DNA of 64,000 nt, taken from contig OY754981.1 in assembly GCA_963576475.1 (NCBI GenBank), positions 22,741,677 through 22,805,676 of the forward strand, read 5' to 3'. Within the stretch, counting starts at the first letter, position 1. The number at the start of each line of letters is the position of its first letter. Shown here piece after piece: positions 44,075 through 56,240 of the stretch. The DNA comes from Molanna angustata (taxonomy: Eukaryota; Arthropoda; Insecta; Trichoptera; Molannidae). The position numbers and the translations under genes were made by a program. The notes below the pieces were generated by a model. It saw only the letters and a program-made list of their open reading frames with translations. It did not search any database and had not been told where the DNA came from.

Positions 44075-44591
44075 ATAGTTTTAGGTAAATAAATTTGGAA
44101 ATCAAGAGAAATGCGCAGAACCCAAATTTATGTTTTTTTGCTAGGTTGGTATTATATTCAATGTGCAAACCACTTATACGACGAGTGTTATAATTTTTTT
44201 TTATCAGAATGACATTTTTAATACAACATTTAGACCCGATAGCACAGTTCTAGGTAACTAAATACTAACTCCTAACCTCACTGAAGTATTTAGTATTCTT
44301 ATGTAAGCAATTGTGTTGCAGAGACATCCCTAACTAAATAATAAATAACTTAAGGTCGATGGCGTAGCATTTCACATTATTGTAGACGAAGAAAATAGAT
44401 AGTTTTATTTGTGTTTAAACCGACATTTAAAATGTTTTTTTGTGATAACAACACAAACACATGTAACCAAGCTCACACTGACAGCTCGAAATTCCAGCGA
44501 ATTTTCGGCATCGCGTATGGATCGCTGAATAATCTGTTTGGTATTTGATTTGACAAAATTACCAAATACATATTTGACGAAGTTTCTAAAA
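44075..44591. other. Spacer between HINE copies
   Basis: No credible frame or repeat. The other inter-copy spacers (42943-43028, 45621-45911) do not match it, so the cluster is not a simple tandem array. Confidence 0.5.
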
Positions 44592-45620
44592 CTAGTTGCA
44601 TGTAACACAAGAGATCCAACTGTCGACAGCGATAGTATGTATAGTTGAAGAATAAGTACCAAACCCATAAATACAAATTATCTATTATTTTATGATATTT
44701 AGTTTTCTATACAACACATGTACCTAGGTAGTCAAGATAGGATAGTATGGAGGTCAGTCTTTTTTTCCTACCCGGAATATGAAAACAGCATGATGGTATA
44801 TGTATATTGTATGTTTAGAGATGAAGTATCAAACTATTAAGTCTTCTTTGATATTGTGTATAGGTGACTACCATACAAATTGTATGAAGCGATGTCGTCA
44901 CTAAATTCAATTTTTATAAAAATTGTTAAAAAAAATTTGAGATGTACTGCTACAATGTTAAAATTTTTTTATAGAAAATTAAATTATCTAGTTGGGGTGT
45001 TTCGGCTTTTTTCGATATTTAAAAAAAAAATGGAAATATAGGCAGTTAAACTCATAAATTTATCATAAAAAAAATACTTTTCTTAATAAAAAATGTTTGA
45101 GAAACCCTGGAATTTTTTTGAAAAAACTAATTTGAGATTTTGTATTTGTCTATGTTTATACCAATTTTCAGCGTTCTAGCTTTTATGGTTTCTGAGATAT
45201 AGGGAAAAATAAAATAAAAATTCAAAAGTTGATAACCCCTGACTGAAACAAAAATTCAAAATTCCGAGTATAAAAGTTTTGTAGGCCTGTAACTGTTTAT
45301 ATATTCTGAAAATTTAAACTCTGTAAATTGAGCGGATCAAAAGTTATAAGGGGGGGACGGACACACACACACACAGACATACACACACACAGACACACAC
45401 ACACACACACAGACACACGAAATGTTCTACTCCGAATTCTGAGTAAATCCGTGTATGGAACATATATGCTGCGAAGCCTCTAAGTTGGTGTTTTTTGACT
45501 TCAAAGTTGGAAAAGCCGTGAAAAAAGTAGACCTCTCCATACAATTCTCGCGTATTCTGGCTTGATACATTGTCGATATGTTAAGAGAACAAAGTTCTCT
45601 TGAACAAATCGACAGTTGGA
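44592..45620 (-). mobile_element. HINE, copy 7, full length
   Basis: Same ends as copies 5, 6 and 8. Internally it differs (GTACCTAGGTAGTCAAGATA; AGGTCAGTCTTTTTTTCC) and its GT tract (45361-45419) is shorter, so it belongs to a slightly different sublineage. Confidence 0.88.
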
Positions 45621-45911
45621 AAATATAACACCGATTTCATGAAAATAATACTACTTTTCGCTTTTCTACAAAAAAAACACCCCTTTCCATACACGAATAA
45701 TTTAGGTCTCTAGTCATACGTCATTAACATTAGTGTGATTAGAAGCAGTATGTTTTATGGTGATGCTTCTCATAAAATTCACGTGAATCATGCTTGTTAT
45801 TTATGTTGAATTTACTTTTGTTTTTTGGACATAAAACAATCTCGTGCTTAAAACTGTATGTTAAGTACGAGACTAACGTGTATTTATTACTTAAATAATA
45901 ACTAAAATACA

Positions 45912-46961
45912 CTAGTTGCATGTAACACATGAGATCCAACTGTCGATAGCGATAGTATGTATAGTTGAAGAATATGTACCAAACTATAAACCCATAGATA
46001 CAAATTATTGAATATTTTCAGATATTTTGTTTTCTATACAACATATGTAGGTATGTATGTCAAGATAGGATAGTATGGAAGAAGATCCTTTTTCCTACCC
46101 AGAATATGCAAATTGCATGATGGTATGTATGTATGTTTGGAGATGAAGTAACAAACTATTAAGTCTTCTTACATATTGTGTATAGGCGACTGCCATACAA
46201 AATGTATGAAGCGATGTCATCACTAAATTCAATTTTTAAAAAAATTGTTAAAAAAAAATTGAGATCTTCTTCTACAATGTTAATATTTTTTATAGAAAAT
46301 TAAATTATCTAGTTGGGGTGTTTCGGCTTTTTTCGATAATTGTAAAAGTTTTGGAAATATAGGCAGTTAAACTCATAAATTTATCATAAAAAAAATATTT
46401 TTCTTAATAAAAAATGTTTGAGAAACCCTGGAATTTTTTTGAAAAAACTAATTTGAGATTTTGTATTTGTCTATGTTTGTACCAATTTTCAGCGCTCTAC
46501 CGTTTATGGTTTCTGAGATATATGGAAAAATAAAATAAAAATTCAAAAGTTGATAACCCCTGACTGAAACAAAAATTCAAAATTCCGAGTATAAAAGTTT
46601 TGTAGGCCTGTAACTGTTTATATATTCTGAAATTTTAGGCTCTGTAAATTGAGCGGATCAAAAGTTATAAGGGGGGGACGGACACACAGACACACACACA
46701 CACAGACACACACACAGACACACAGACACACACACAGACACACACACACACAGACACACGAAATGTTCTACTCCGAATTCTGAGTAAATCCGTTTATGGA
46801 ATATATATGCTGCGAAGCCTCTAAGTTGGTGTTTTTTGACTTCAAAGTTGGAAAATCCATGAAAAAAGTAGACCTCTCCATACAATTCTCGCGTATTCTG
46901 GCTTGATACATTGTCGATATGTTAAGAGAACAAAGTTCTCCTGAACAAATCGACAGTTGGA
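45912..46961 (-). mobile_element. HINE, copy 8, full length
   Basis: Nearly identical to copy 6 over its whole length; GT tract 46682-46759. 5' TCCAACTGTCG at 46961 preceded by A, 3' CTAG at 45912 followed by T. Confidence 0.88.
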
Positions 46962-48705
46962 TCATCGTCCATCGAAAACATCTTGTATTTTATTATTAAA
47001 TCACTCGTTAGGTTCCTCGCTATTAATAACCTTACTTTTTGACAGTTCGCAAATATTAGTTTACGCCAATGCGCATGCGCTAAGGTTTTGCAATTCTCAT
47101 ACTCTGTAATGCAATTCTCATACAAAAACTTCGTAGCATCCTCCATTTAGGAAGCCACGTGATCTCCTAATTTAAGTGAGCGACTGTGCAAAGAAAACAT
47201 GGTTAGTATTAAGGTAGGACTCTGCATTCGGACCATAGTCAACCATCGAAACCCTCAGGGTTTATCTGAGGTTGACGAGTTCAGTAGTTAGTAAGTTTAC
47301 AGTAAATATTACGATGCAGGTTCCGACCTTCGTCAGCCGAAGAACCCAAGGAGCATGCTCATGGAGAACTTAGCTGTTGTCATTGGACCTCCCCTCATCA
47401 GGTCGAAAACTTACCATGTGATTCTCCTTGTCTCTATATTATGATTGGTTAGAAAATTGTTTTGAAATATCGCCATAAGAAGAGTTCAGTACTAATTTGT
47501 GCTTTAAGTTCAGTACTTTACTCAAATTCAAAAATTCTTAAAATCCATTTTGTATATTTTTACAAACAAAATACCTTCAATACCTGCAAATAAATCAGTT
47601 AGTTTTGTATGACACTTAATAGCAAAATAAATGCGACTACGTCGGGTTTTACATGTGACACAATTCATGTTAAAATGGACAAACGTTTATCAGTATGCAT
47701 ACATTGAATTCAATTATTCATAAAAGATCAATCCCGTGACGTTTGCAATCAGTTTGTGTTAATTTTGACAGTTGTGTTATGCGAGTCACGCCATTGGCGT
47801 CCCAGAAAACGGGGACCTGCAAAGTATATATATTCAAATAATGAAGGCCTAGAGCGACTCGTGCAGTGAGCGCTGTAAATATTGTCAAATAAAAATATTA
47901 TTTTTGATGGAAAAGGCAACAGCCATTAGTTATTTAAGTGTGGAACGACAATTTCTAGAAGATGAATGATTAATTCGAATGGATTCACATGATACCTTCA
48001 CATGATACCTTCACATGAATTCGTTAGTCCCAGACGTCATATGACTTTGACTGTATTAAAATGATTATGCTTTTAGCCATTATCACGAGAAACTGCGGAA
48101 AATTCTCTCAAAGCCATTGTGGTAAAGTCTTAGGGGAAGCTATCTTAGGCTGAATTGTCTTTCACATCAGCCCCGTTAGAGGAGCCGGATTTCTCATTGT
48201 CAATTCAAAGATTCTGAAAGAAAAGCCAAAATTTGGTAAAAAGACGACAAAACGACGATGGCATATTAGACTCATTTACTGGGCTGCGTTCACAATAAAC
48301 GTCGAGAGCACTTAGTGACGCTCTAAGCCGTTCATAATGACCGGAAATAGGTGTACGCACGAAACACTCTGTAATATTGTCTGGTGAAACACGCTCTGAC
48401 AGTTATAGTACATATATATTTTACCTGTACACATCTATTTTTTCTATTTTATCTGTGGAATGATAACTTCTATTTGTTTCTGCGGTATCTATTATGTCAG
48501 TTGACATTTTATTTATGATGACAATATGTATTCACAAAGAGGTTAATTTCAAATAAATTCCAATAAAAGGTCAATAAATCATTATTTACTCCAATGCCCA
48601 ATTTTTGTCTTTCAATGAAAAAATAACCCGAAAAGACACATGTATGATAAATTATATTTGACACATTAAACGCCCGATTCTGGGTTCAGATTGAAACGCC
48701 GCTCG
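46962..48705. other. No gene recognised
   Basis: Includes a triplicated CACATGATACCTT at 47989-48018. No credible frame. GC-richer patches (47255-47420, 48270-48400) may be decayed transposon DNA but carry no motif I can name. Confidence 0.45.
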
Positions 48706-48761
48706 AAAGCGTTCAGTGAGATTGGTGTAAAGAACTTTACACCAATCTCACTGAACGCTTT
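48706..48761. repeat. Perfect 27-bp inverted repeat
   Basis: AAAGCGTTCAGTGAGATTGG with TGTAAAG, two bases, then the exact complement. It would form a strong hairpin. GGTGTAAA occurs again at 48958, just after the ribozyme-like fold, so both may belong to one element. Confidence 0.95.
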
Positions 48762-48891
48762 TTAAACATGTTTCCCCTTTCCATCAATCGTACCGATCAA
48801 AGCCATTCTACACAAGACCCGCCCCTAATGACCTCCCACCAATATCCAAATACATAGTTTTCTTTTAAGCACACAGTCACATTCTGCGTTT

Positions 48892-48950
48892 AATTGAAAT
48901 TCTGCCTGAGGAGGGAACGGTTAGTTCCGAAACCGGTCGCTACTTCAATT
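48892..48950 (+). ncRNA. Type I hammerhead ribozyme candidate
   Basis: In order: AATTGAA (48892-48898), 5-base internal loop, GC, core CTGAGGA (48906-48912), G, stem II GGAAC with loop GGTTA and GTTCC, core GAAA (48929-48932), CCGG, TC, then GC, 3-base loop and TTCAATT (48944-48950) closing stem I. CTGANGA and GAAA are the invariant hammerhead cores, and GTC is the usual cleavage triplet (predicted cut after C938). Stem III is the self-complementary ACCGGT, so a dimeric fold is likely, as known for short-stem-III hammerheads of retroelements. One extra G before stem II is a deviation. Confidence 0.6.
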
Positions 48951-48959
48951 CTCACGTGG

Positions 48960-50448
48960 TGTAAACAAAGTTAAAAATTTAGTTAAAAATATTTTTTGTA
49001 CCGTTTATTAATATCTTAATACTTTTATGAACCTTGACCATGCTCTGAGTTATGTGTTATAGTTGTGAAGGGGGTGGTAGGCGTGCCACTAGTTTAACTG
49101 TCACATACAAACTGTTACATCATTTAACAGTCGTTTGGAATGGCTGGACGAGTGACGATTGTATCTACACTTGTGTTGGAAACAGATCAACAAACTATGT
49201 ACATATTGTGGATTCATGTAATATTTCACATAAATCCACAATGATTCAAAACTACGAGTTGTCCAACCCAGTCTACAGAATTGATTTTTAGTACAAACTG
49301 AGAAAAAATCAATGATAATTAAACTGAGTTCTCACTTGGCAATCTTCCTTTTGCTGGATATAGGCACCTTCTATTTTTAACCGACTTCCAAAGTTTCAGC
49401 TTCGAAAACGTTAGACACAAATTATTCAAAATGAAATTTTAAATTTATTTTTTTGGTATCTTTTAAATACGAGAATCTTAAATATTTTCAAAGCATCAAA
49501 AACACAATATATCCAAATTACTTAAATAAAATATCTAATGTAATTACATGAACCTTATAAGTACTTACCTTCCTATCTACCAATAGTGATTTCATTTTCA
49601 AATAAGAATGCTTTTGAATAGAAAAACTAGTAGTTCGATCACCATAAGTCATACATCGAAAACATCATTATAAAACTCATAGTACCTATGTATTATGTGT
49701 ACAATACGCTTAAAAATAATATTCCATAATGGTAGGAAATAAATATATTTTGATAAAGACTTAAAGAATCCTTATGATAACGTTTATAAATAATTATAAT
49801 TATATTGTTGGTATGACTTAAATCATACGTGGATCACTGATCAGAAAATTGTGCATCGAAACTGATAAAAAGTATTACGTAACATTTGAATGAGTACAAA
49901 ACTGAGTTAAAAGTAGTGCAATGCAGTATACATACATATGTACCGCATTGTTGGGGACATAGATAAGTATATCTGAAATTAAATTGATGTGCAGGAATAT
50001 TCTTCGAGTATTGGATTATGTAGAGTATTGAGCATTGAGCTTGCATCCTTATATTATGTGAGAGCACGTGCAGCCTCTGATATATCAATGCACCAACCTA
50101 TGTACATCTCTTATGAAAACATCAAAACTTTCTGCTAAGATATCATATGTAGTAAGTTCTCGCCGAGGAAACCTATACTCCTACTACTAACTCCGCCGTC
50201 TGTTAACTTTTCCACAAAACTTTTTGCAACCGAAAACATATCGCTTGTTTTTAAACTTTTATTAAATTAAATTGTTAAAATATACTTGCTTAACTCATTG
50301 TGTTAATTGATTTCAAAGATAATTATACATTGGTGGGTATATGTAGTATTCGTAAAACTTTTTGAGCCTTTGCGCTGTGAAGGGGGGCGGTTTGCACATA
50401 TACCAACCAACCAAAAAGATATAAATTTGCGCTTGACTGACTCAAGTT
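48960..50448. other. No recognisable feature
   Basis: AT-rich, frames of 79-84 codons without family resemblance. Confidence 0.5.
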
Positions 50449-50450
50449 AT

Positions 50451-50693
<243 letters not shown>

Positions 50694-50805
50694 GGGAAAC
50701 ATACAGCTTATAATCTTAAACAAAAGGAAATTATTTTACACTTATGCCAAGATTTTCTGATATATATACTTACATTTTCTAACATGGCAAAGCAAGACTG
50801 TGTGT

Positions 50806-50956
50806 CCTAGCCAAATTGACAAACGCTGTTCTAAATCGCAAAACGCTATTTTTTTGTACGGGATAAGTTGAGCGCAGTTCTCCAAAAAACGTCATCTCCC
50901 TTACAAAAAATAGCGCATCGCAATTTCTAACAGAATTTGGTCATTTCGGCTCTAGG
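50806..50956. mobile_element. 151-bp MITE
   Basis: CCTAGCCAAATTGACAAACG and, complemented from the right, CCTAGAGCCGAAATGACCAA start arms that continue with CTGTT.GAAAT.GC.A..CGCTATTTTTTTGTA-type similarity. About 75% arm identity, no ORF, target duplication not clear. Confidence 0.7.
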
Positions 50957-52737
50957 GGTCTCAGATAGTCACCTAGATTCCTGAAGTAGAGGCCTTGGAC
51001 CAACAAAAGAGGCGTTAGGAGACCAATTAAAAGTTCCGATTGTCCGGTTTTATGAGGCCTATGAATATTCAGCAATGAAATTAATATGATTAGGAGTATT
51101 TTAGTAAGAAAGGTAGTTCTTTTACGATAATTACTAATCCATCTTTCTGATGATTTTGAGCTGTATAATTTTTCATATATAACGCTTCAAACTCTCATTT
51201 TCTGGTAAAATGAGTTTATTTATTTGTTTAAATGAATTTTATGATATTGATAAACCCAATCAAAATGTATGTCGTAAAAAAATATCATCCGAAAGTCGAA
51301 ATAATAATTTCAATCAATTTGCTTATAATTTTAGAAAAATGCGCATTAAATGTGACGCAGAGTTAAGTAATTTTAAAGTTTTTGTAATAATGGAGTAGAG
51401 ATCCCATTTAAGAAATACCAAATAAAATTACACCGTTGTGTTATATTAGTTCTTTTAAATTTAGTTCATTTTAGACCTCGAAAATATCGAGTAGTCTCGG
51501 CGAAAACGTTCTATCGTGATAAGTCCAATCTGTGAAAGTTTAATGTTGGTTACAATATTCTCATCTTTTCTGGTTCCTGAATCGATTACCAAACAAAATA
51601 ATATTGTACATAATTATTTAGTTAGGTGGTATAGCTCAACCTTGTTCTATGAATTGTCCATAAAATGCAGTTTTCCATTAATCCTATCTATATATAATAT
51701 TAATAAAGTCTTCACGTCTCATTAATGTAGTGAAGTCATTGTTTTGGAATTTATGACTCAAATAAAATAATAACCGAGTCACAAATACAACTAAAATTTT
51801 TGCTAAACCAAAGATGGAGAGTTTTTTGCTTCTTCTTTTTAAAAAAAAGCATATAATAATAAATTAACACATGAAGTCGTGCCATAAACTGCTTGATAAA
51901 CTGCAATTAACATTACGTACGAAAATGGACCTAGTTGCAGCACCAAAACATGGATGCAAAACATGCAATTCGACAAATTTGTTTTAAAGTAAGATCAAAT
52001 ACTGGTATGCATAAAAAAATCACTATACACAAGTGTATTGACTCGTTGCGAGACAAAGTTTGTTACGTTTTCACATGACAGGCTTCTTGGGTAACTTGGA
52101 ATCGACTTAGTAAGGTAAGAGAACTTTATAAGTTTGTAGGTATTATATTCAGCCTTTATTAAAATCCGGAATCGGAAACTGATATGCAAGCACTCTTGAT
52201 AAGTCTCAAGTAGTGTGCATTAGTTGAGTTGAATTTTAAAACTTTCTTCCCTTCAGACGAGATATAGGGTGAACTTAACTCGTTCTCAATGCTCACTTTA
52301 TGGAAAATGATGCAACGTCTTCTTACTTGCTGTGAGGCTGGCTTAAGACTTGAGTATTATCTTGGCGAATACCTCCGTGGAGCTAGGAGCTTAGGGAAAA
52401 TTATATCAAAGTGTTTGAAGATTAATTAATTTCCGGGGAACAATAGACGTCGTTATACCATAGTAAAACTATCTTTACCTTTCAGTCACTGGAAAATCAT
52501 ATCAATTATTTTTGTGCACTTTGAGACAGCGAATTAAAACACGCAATCGTTTAATGAAGAATTGATTTAGGTACGCATCCAAATCTTGGTTTTGTTCATT
52601 GAATAAAATTTATCTTATCTGAAATTGTAAAAAATGGTGTCATTTTTTCATTTGATAAAAAAATACGATTTAAACTAAATAATCACCCGTCTCGGGTTTG
52701 CGCTGAACATATCACCAAGTTTTATTTCAATTAGATG
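50957..52737. other. No recognisable feature
   Basis: About 1.8 kb without a credible frame or repeat shared with the rest of the window. Confidence 0.5.
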
Positions 52738-52900
52738 GATTGTATTTTATTTTATTTTTTTATTTTATTGATTTTAAAGAACCAACAGTTTACAATATGA
52801 ATTGACAATAGGTATAATTATATTAACAGGATATAAACCTTTTAAAAGTTCTTTTTCATAGTTTAAACTAAGTACATAGATTATTAACAATTGCAAAAAT
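52738..52900 (-). mobile_element. Possible LINE 3' untranslated end
   Basis: TTTTATTTTATTTTTTTATT then AAAGAACCAACAGTTTACAA reads on the minus strand as an untranslated end with a poly-A-like tail. No coding part seen. Confidence 0.3.
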
Positions 52901-53059
52901 ATTTTTTTTTAACACAGGACTTGCAAACGAGCACAAAGAGGACTTGCAAAGATACATAAAATCTGCAATTCTCACCAATAAAAAGGGGATGCGCACTGGT
53001 AAACCCAACCACTCCCAGCAGCAAGAATTACCTTTTTCATACCTATATTTAATAAGAAA

Positions 53060-53545
53060 GGAAATATAAAGTTCAAGTACCTGGGTGCTGAAGTATCAAG
53101 CAGAAGTGACCTTTACGAAAAAGTAAGGGAACAAATGAATAAGGTTGCCGTTGTAGCGGGGTGCTTGCGAACTATTGTATGGAGAAACTAATACATGTTC
53201 AAAGAAAGCAAAATGAAGATATATAAGACCTGCGTAAGACCAATAATGACATACGGCATCGAAACCAGAGCCGACACCACGAGGACAAAGAGTATCTTGC
53301 GAACCACCGAGATGAAAACTCTCCGCCCCATCGCGGGTTTAACTATCCGAGACAGAGTACGAAACTCCGAAATTCGGAGGATCTGCGATGCCGAGGATGT
53401 CGTGCGGTGGGGTAGAAACAGAAGACGTTACTGGAGAGATCACGTCGAAAGAGCGGATTCAGGTAGAGTGGTGAAAATAGCGGCAGACGAGATACCGTCA
53501 ACCAGCAGACCCCCTGGACGACCGCCAAAGGACAGCTGGACATAA
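53060..53545 (+). pseudogene. LINE-D end of RT and C-terminal tail
   Basis: FKYLGAEVSSRSDLYEKVRE, MNKVAVVAGCLRTIVWRN, stop, then an open 116-codon frame MKIYKTCVRPIMTYGIETRA, LRTTEMKTLRPIAGLTIRDR, CDAEDVVRWGRNRRRYWRDH, PSTSRPPGRPPKDSWT. These are the end of the reverse transcriptase palm/thumb (KYLG) and the tail of an insect LINE. One stop and loss of everything upstream make it inactive. Better preserved than 32275. Confidence 0.88.
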
Positions 53546-53554
53546 GAACGAGAC

Positions 53555-53605
53555 GAACAGTACCCAGTACTAGAACAAGAATAAACAGTACCCAGTACTA
53601 GAACA
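53555..53605. repeat. Short direct duplication at LINE-D 3' end
   Basis: CAGTACCCAGTACTAGAACA occurs twice, followed by AGCAGAAGAAGAAGAAGG, a (GAA)n terminus. Confidence 0.85.
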
Positions 53606-53619
53606 AGCAGAAGAAGAAG

Positions 53620-54240
53620 AAGGAAATATAAAAAAAAATAACATCATTAAACCATTAACTCTTAGACTATCAAGTTGGATTTAAACCCTTGCATTTCAAA
53701 GATTGGTATAATCAGTGCTTACATATCTCGTATTGCACGTAAGTCAGTATTCTCAGAATTGAACATTGACAAATATTTCAAATTTATTATTTTCCCCAGA
53801 GCAAGTAACGTGTGTCGTGTTTTCGTGGCGAAAGGGGTCAAAAATGGTCGATTAATTTCTAAGATGCCATTTCAACCGAAATTTCCATTTTCCCCCGACT
53901 ACTTCCTGCAGCTGTTATTGCAAAAGGAAAAGATCCTCGCATTTTTACAACTCTGATTTGCTTATTTATTTTCACTAATGGGTCCCGGAAGGTATTTGGA
54001 GTCCTGCGGTAGACTTGGTGTGTTATTTTCATACATTTCAAATCACGCAACGCCTTGAGTGGCTACTGAATGCTGATGGATGGACACTTCCGTGTTTGAA
54101 TATGCCAACGGAAGAAATACATTATTAACACAGCTTGTGGAAACTTTTTATTTGATCCGATTGTATTAATTATGTTGTACAATATTGAAAGCAGAAGTGA
54201 GGAACCTACCTACACCAGAAACTCGAGTGAAAATAAAACT
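53620..54240. other. No recognisable feature
   Basis: A 93-codon frame at 53675-53956 has no family resemblance I can identify. Possibly transposon-derived. Confidence 0.45.
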
Positions 54241-54425
54241 GGGGGGCAAGTCTGATCCGACCGGCGAAATCAAAAGCCTAGTGATTACCCATATCATGGA
54301 TATAATTATCATATGGAGTTCTATGACATCTTCAGATATTGTAGAACTCCATATAATTATTGTATCCATGATGTGGGTAATCACTAGGGTTTTGATTTCG
54401 CCGGTCGGACCAGACTTGCCCCCCC
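54241..54425. mobile_element. P1 palindromic MITE, complete
   Basis: GGGGGGCAAGTCTGATCCGA ... GGACCAGACTTGCCCCCC with arms pairing throughout (ATTACCCATATCATGGATAT; CCGGCGAAATCAAA). 185 bp. First member of a head-to-tail pair. Confidence 0.95.
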
Positions 54426-54601
54426 TGGTTAGACCGGCGAAATCAAAACCCTATTCATTACCCATATCATGAATATAATTATCATATGGAGTTCTATGAC
54501 ATCTTAAGATATTGTAAAACTCCGTATAGTAATTATATTCATGGTGTGGGAAATCGTGAGGGTTTTGATTTCGCCGATTGGACCAGACTTGCCCCCCCCC
54601 C
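54426..54601. mobile_element. P1 palindromic MITE, left terminus lost
   Basis: Starts inside the left arm (GGTTAGACCGGCGAAATC) directly after copy 1's terminal C run and ends GACCAGACTTGCCCCCCCCC. The missing GGGGGGCAAGTC shows that the two copies share one terminal region, as at 3830-4707. Confidence 0.92.
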
Positions 54602-55329
54602 GGAGTGCTTAAATAAAAATAAACTTAGAAAAGTAAAAAATGTGCCGTTTGATAAACCTACTTCTTTTTACTCTTCACTACTTTAAGGGGATATAGTGGG
54701 AAGTACAGATTTCGAAAATTTGAAGGTAATTTTTTTATTGCAAATTAACAACTAGTATCATGCTGAGATTGTATTCTGTAAGACTCATCACAATGTATCT
54801 GCGTGTGTGTGCTGTGTTCTGTGTACTATATATGGCGTGTTTATACTACTTATTTATTATATACATACTAATGTACTCATTCGATTCTTTTCAAATTTTG
54901 CAATTTTGTATATTATATAATACTCGCTTAGACCCCATTAAATTTTGAAGGATATCTGATTAGAACTTCATAAATTTTTTTAATTTTCAAATAATTCAAA
55001 ATGACCCCAAGCTCAAGAAACTTAAAATATGAAATTTTTATTTTCAAATTGCTAAAAAGGCATACCACTTTCATAAAATGGCATTGAAGAATTATCAAGT
55101 TTACACAATAAAATATTTAAATCAGAAATAATTTAAAAGCCTCATTTCAAAATTTTAATACTTTGTACAGTGATTTGGTAATTGGCAGTATATCCTTGAC
55201 CACATACCATGTTGTATTTCAACAATACTTTTGCTTTGGGCTAGTATTTTGAAGTATTTCCATAAAAAATATGTTCCTGTCCTTACTTCTAAGGTTTTTC
55301 AAAGAAGAATGTATTTCATGTTTCACGCA
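54602..55329. other. No recognisable feature
   Basis: AT-rich, hydrophobic short frames without family resemblance. Confidence 0.5.
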
Positions 55330-55447
55330 AATATTGCTTCTCTGGGCTGGAAACATCGGTTAGTTAGAAGAAAATTTCTTACGGCAATAAACCCGCCACT
55401 TCCACAGGGTGCAAGGAAGTGTTTATTATTATTATTATTATTATAAC
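55330..55447 (+). mobile_element. SINE S4 3' part
   Basis: TTGCTTCTCTGGGCTGGAAA, GGCAATAAACCCGCCACTTC and AGGGTGCAAGGAAGTGTTTA then (TTA)n at 55424-55442. Matches S4 at 25795 and 31525; the tRNA head is not present. Confidence 0.75.
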
Positions 55448-56084
55448 TTTCAAAAACTAATGTGATTAATAATATACCAGATTGAGAAAGCAGACTGCGT
55501 AATCGCCTGAAAATGTATTTTAAAGTAACATCCATTTGCCTTCATAAATCTACATCGTTAATTTACACAAATTACAAAAAAAAAGAAAGTTAATTTGAAC
55601 AAATATCTGTTAAAAAATCCAAATGTGGTTTTATGTTCCAGTATCAACACAAAATGTAAATATAATTGTCAGCCAATCGGTGTAATATACTAAAACACTG
55701 AAGACAGGTGAATTTTATCTGCATCCCCTATGACTGTTAAACGCCATTTTTTCATTAGGGTTATCACATTTTCTTATTTATTATTGACTTAAATAAGTTA
55801 ATTAAAAAAGATAACCAATTCCATTTTGTAAGCTTTGATTCCACGTAATTCCACATGAAACGTTTCCTTTAACTAATTTATTACTTTGACTAATTAAGTT
55901 ATAAACCCCTCCGACCCGATTTCACAGCACGTTACCATGTATGGTCAGTAGTTGTCATCCTTCCTGACAAAGAAGCAGTCGATTTGAACACGTTCGTTGT
56001 TCATATGTAATAGCTAATTCGTGGTTTAAAACAAAGTAAAATTAAAAAAATAATATTAAGACATATAGTTCAAACTGATCAAAC
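55448..56084. other. No recognisable feature
   Basis: AT-rich; nothing recognised. Confidence 0.5.
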
Positions 56085-56240
56085 TAACATACCATCATCC
56101 CATGTCCTTATAGGGCTCACAGAGAAAGCTGAACGCCACATTTTTCCATCCCGATACGCATCCACCGCCTGCACTGTCCGTCTATTTTTCAAGCCTCTTT
56201 CGTTTCCTTCCTTCAATATATATTGAAGGCAGGAAAAAAA
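56085..56240 (-). pseudogene. LINE-A tail fragment
   Basis: CATACCATCATCCCATGTCC, TATAGGGCTCACAGAGAAAG, CTGAACGCCAC and TCCACCGCC mirror the last 40 or so codons of LINE-A on the minus strand, with many substitutions. Older than the 9841 copy. Confidence 0.75.

Noticed and set aside
42654..46885. Cysteine/valine-rich frames in the HINE copies
   Set aside because: Translations of the GT/CA microsatellite inside a non-coding transposon; the frame is open only because of the repeat.
41873..46961. Long terminal repeats of an LTR retrotransposon
   Set aside because: The four copies lack TG...CA ends, target duplications, primer-binding site and any gag/pol between them; the hairpin and CTAG end fit Helentrons better.
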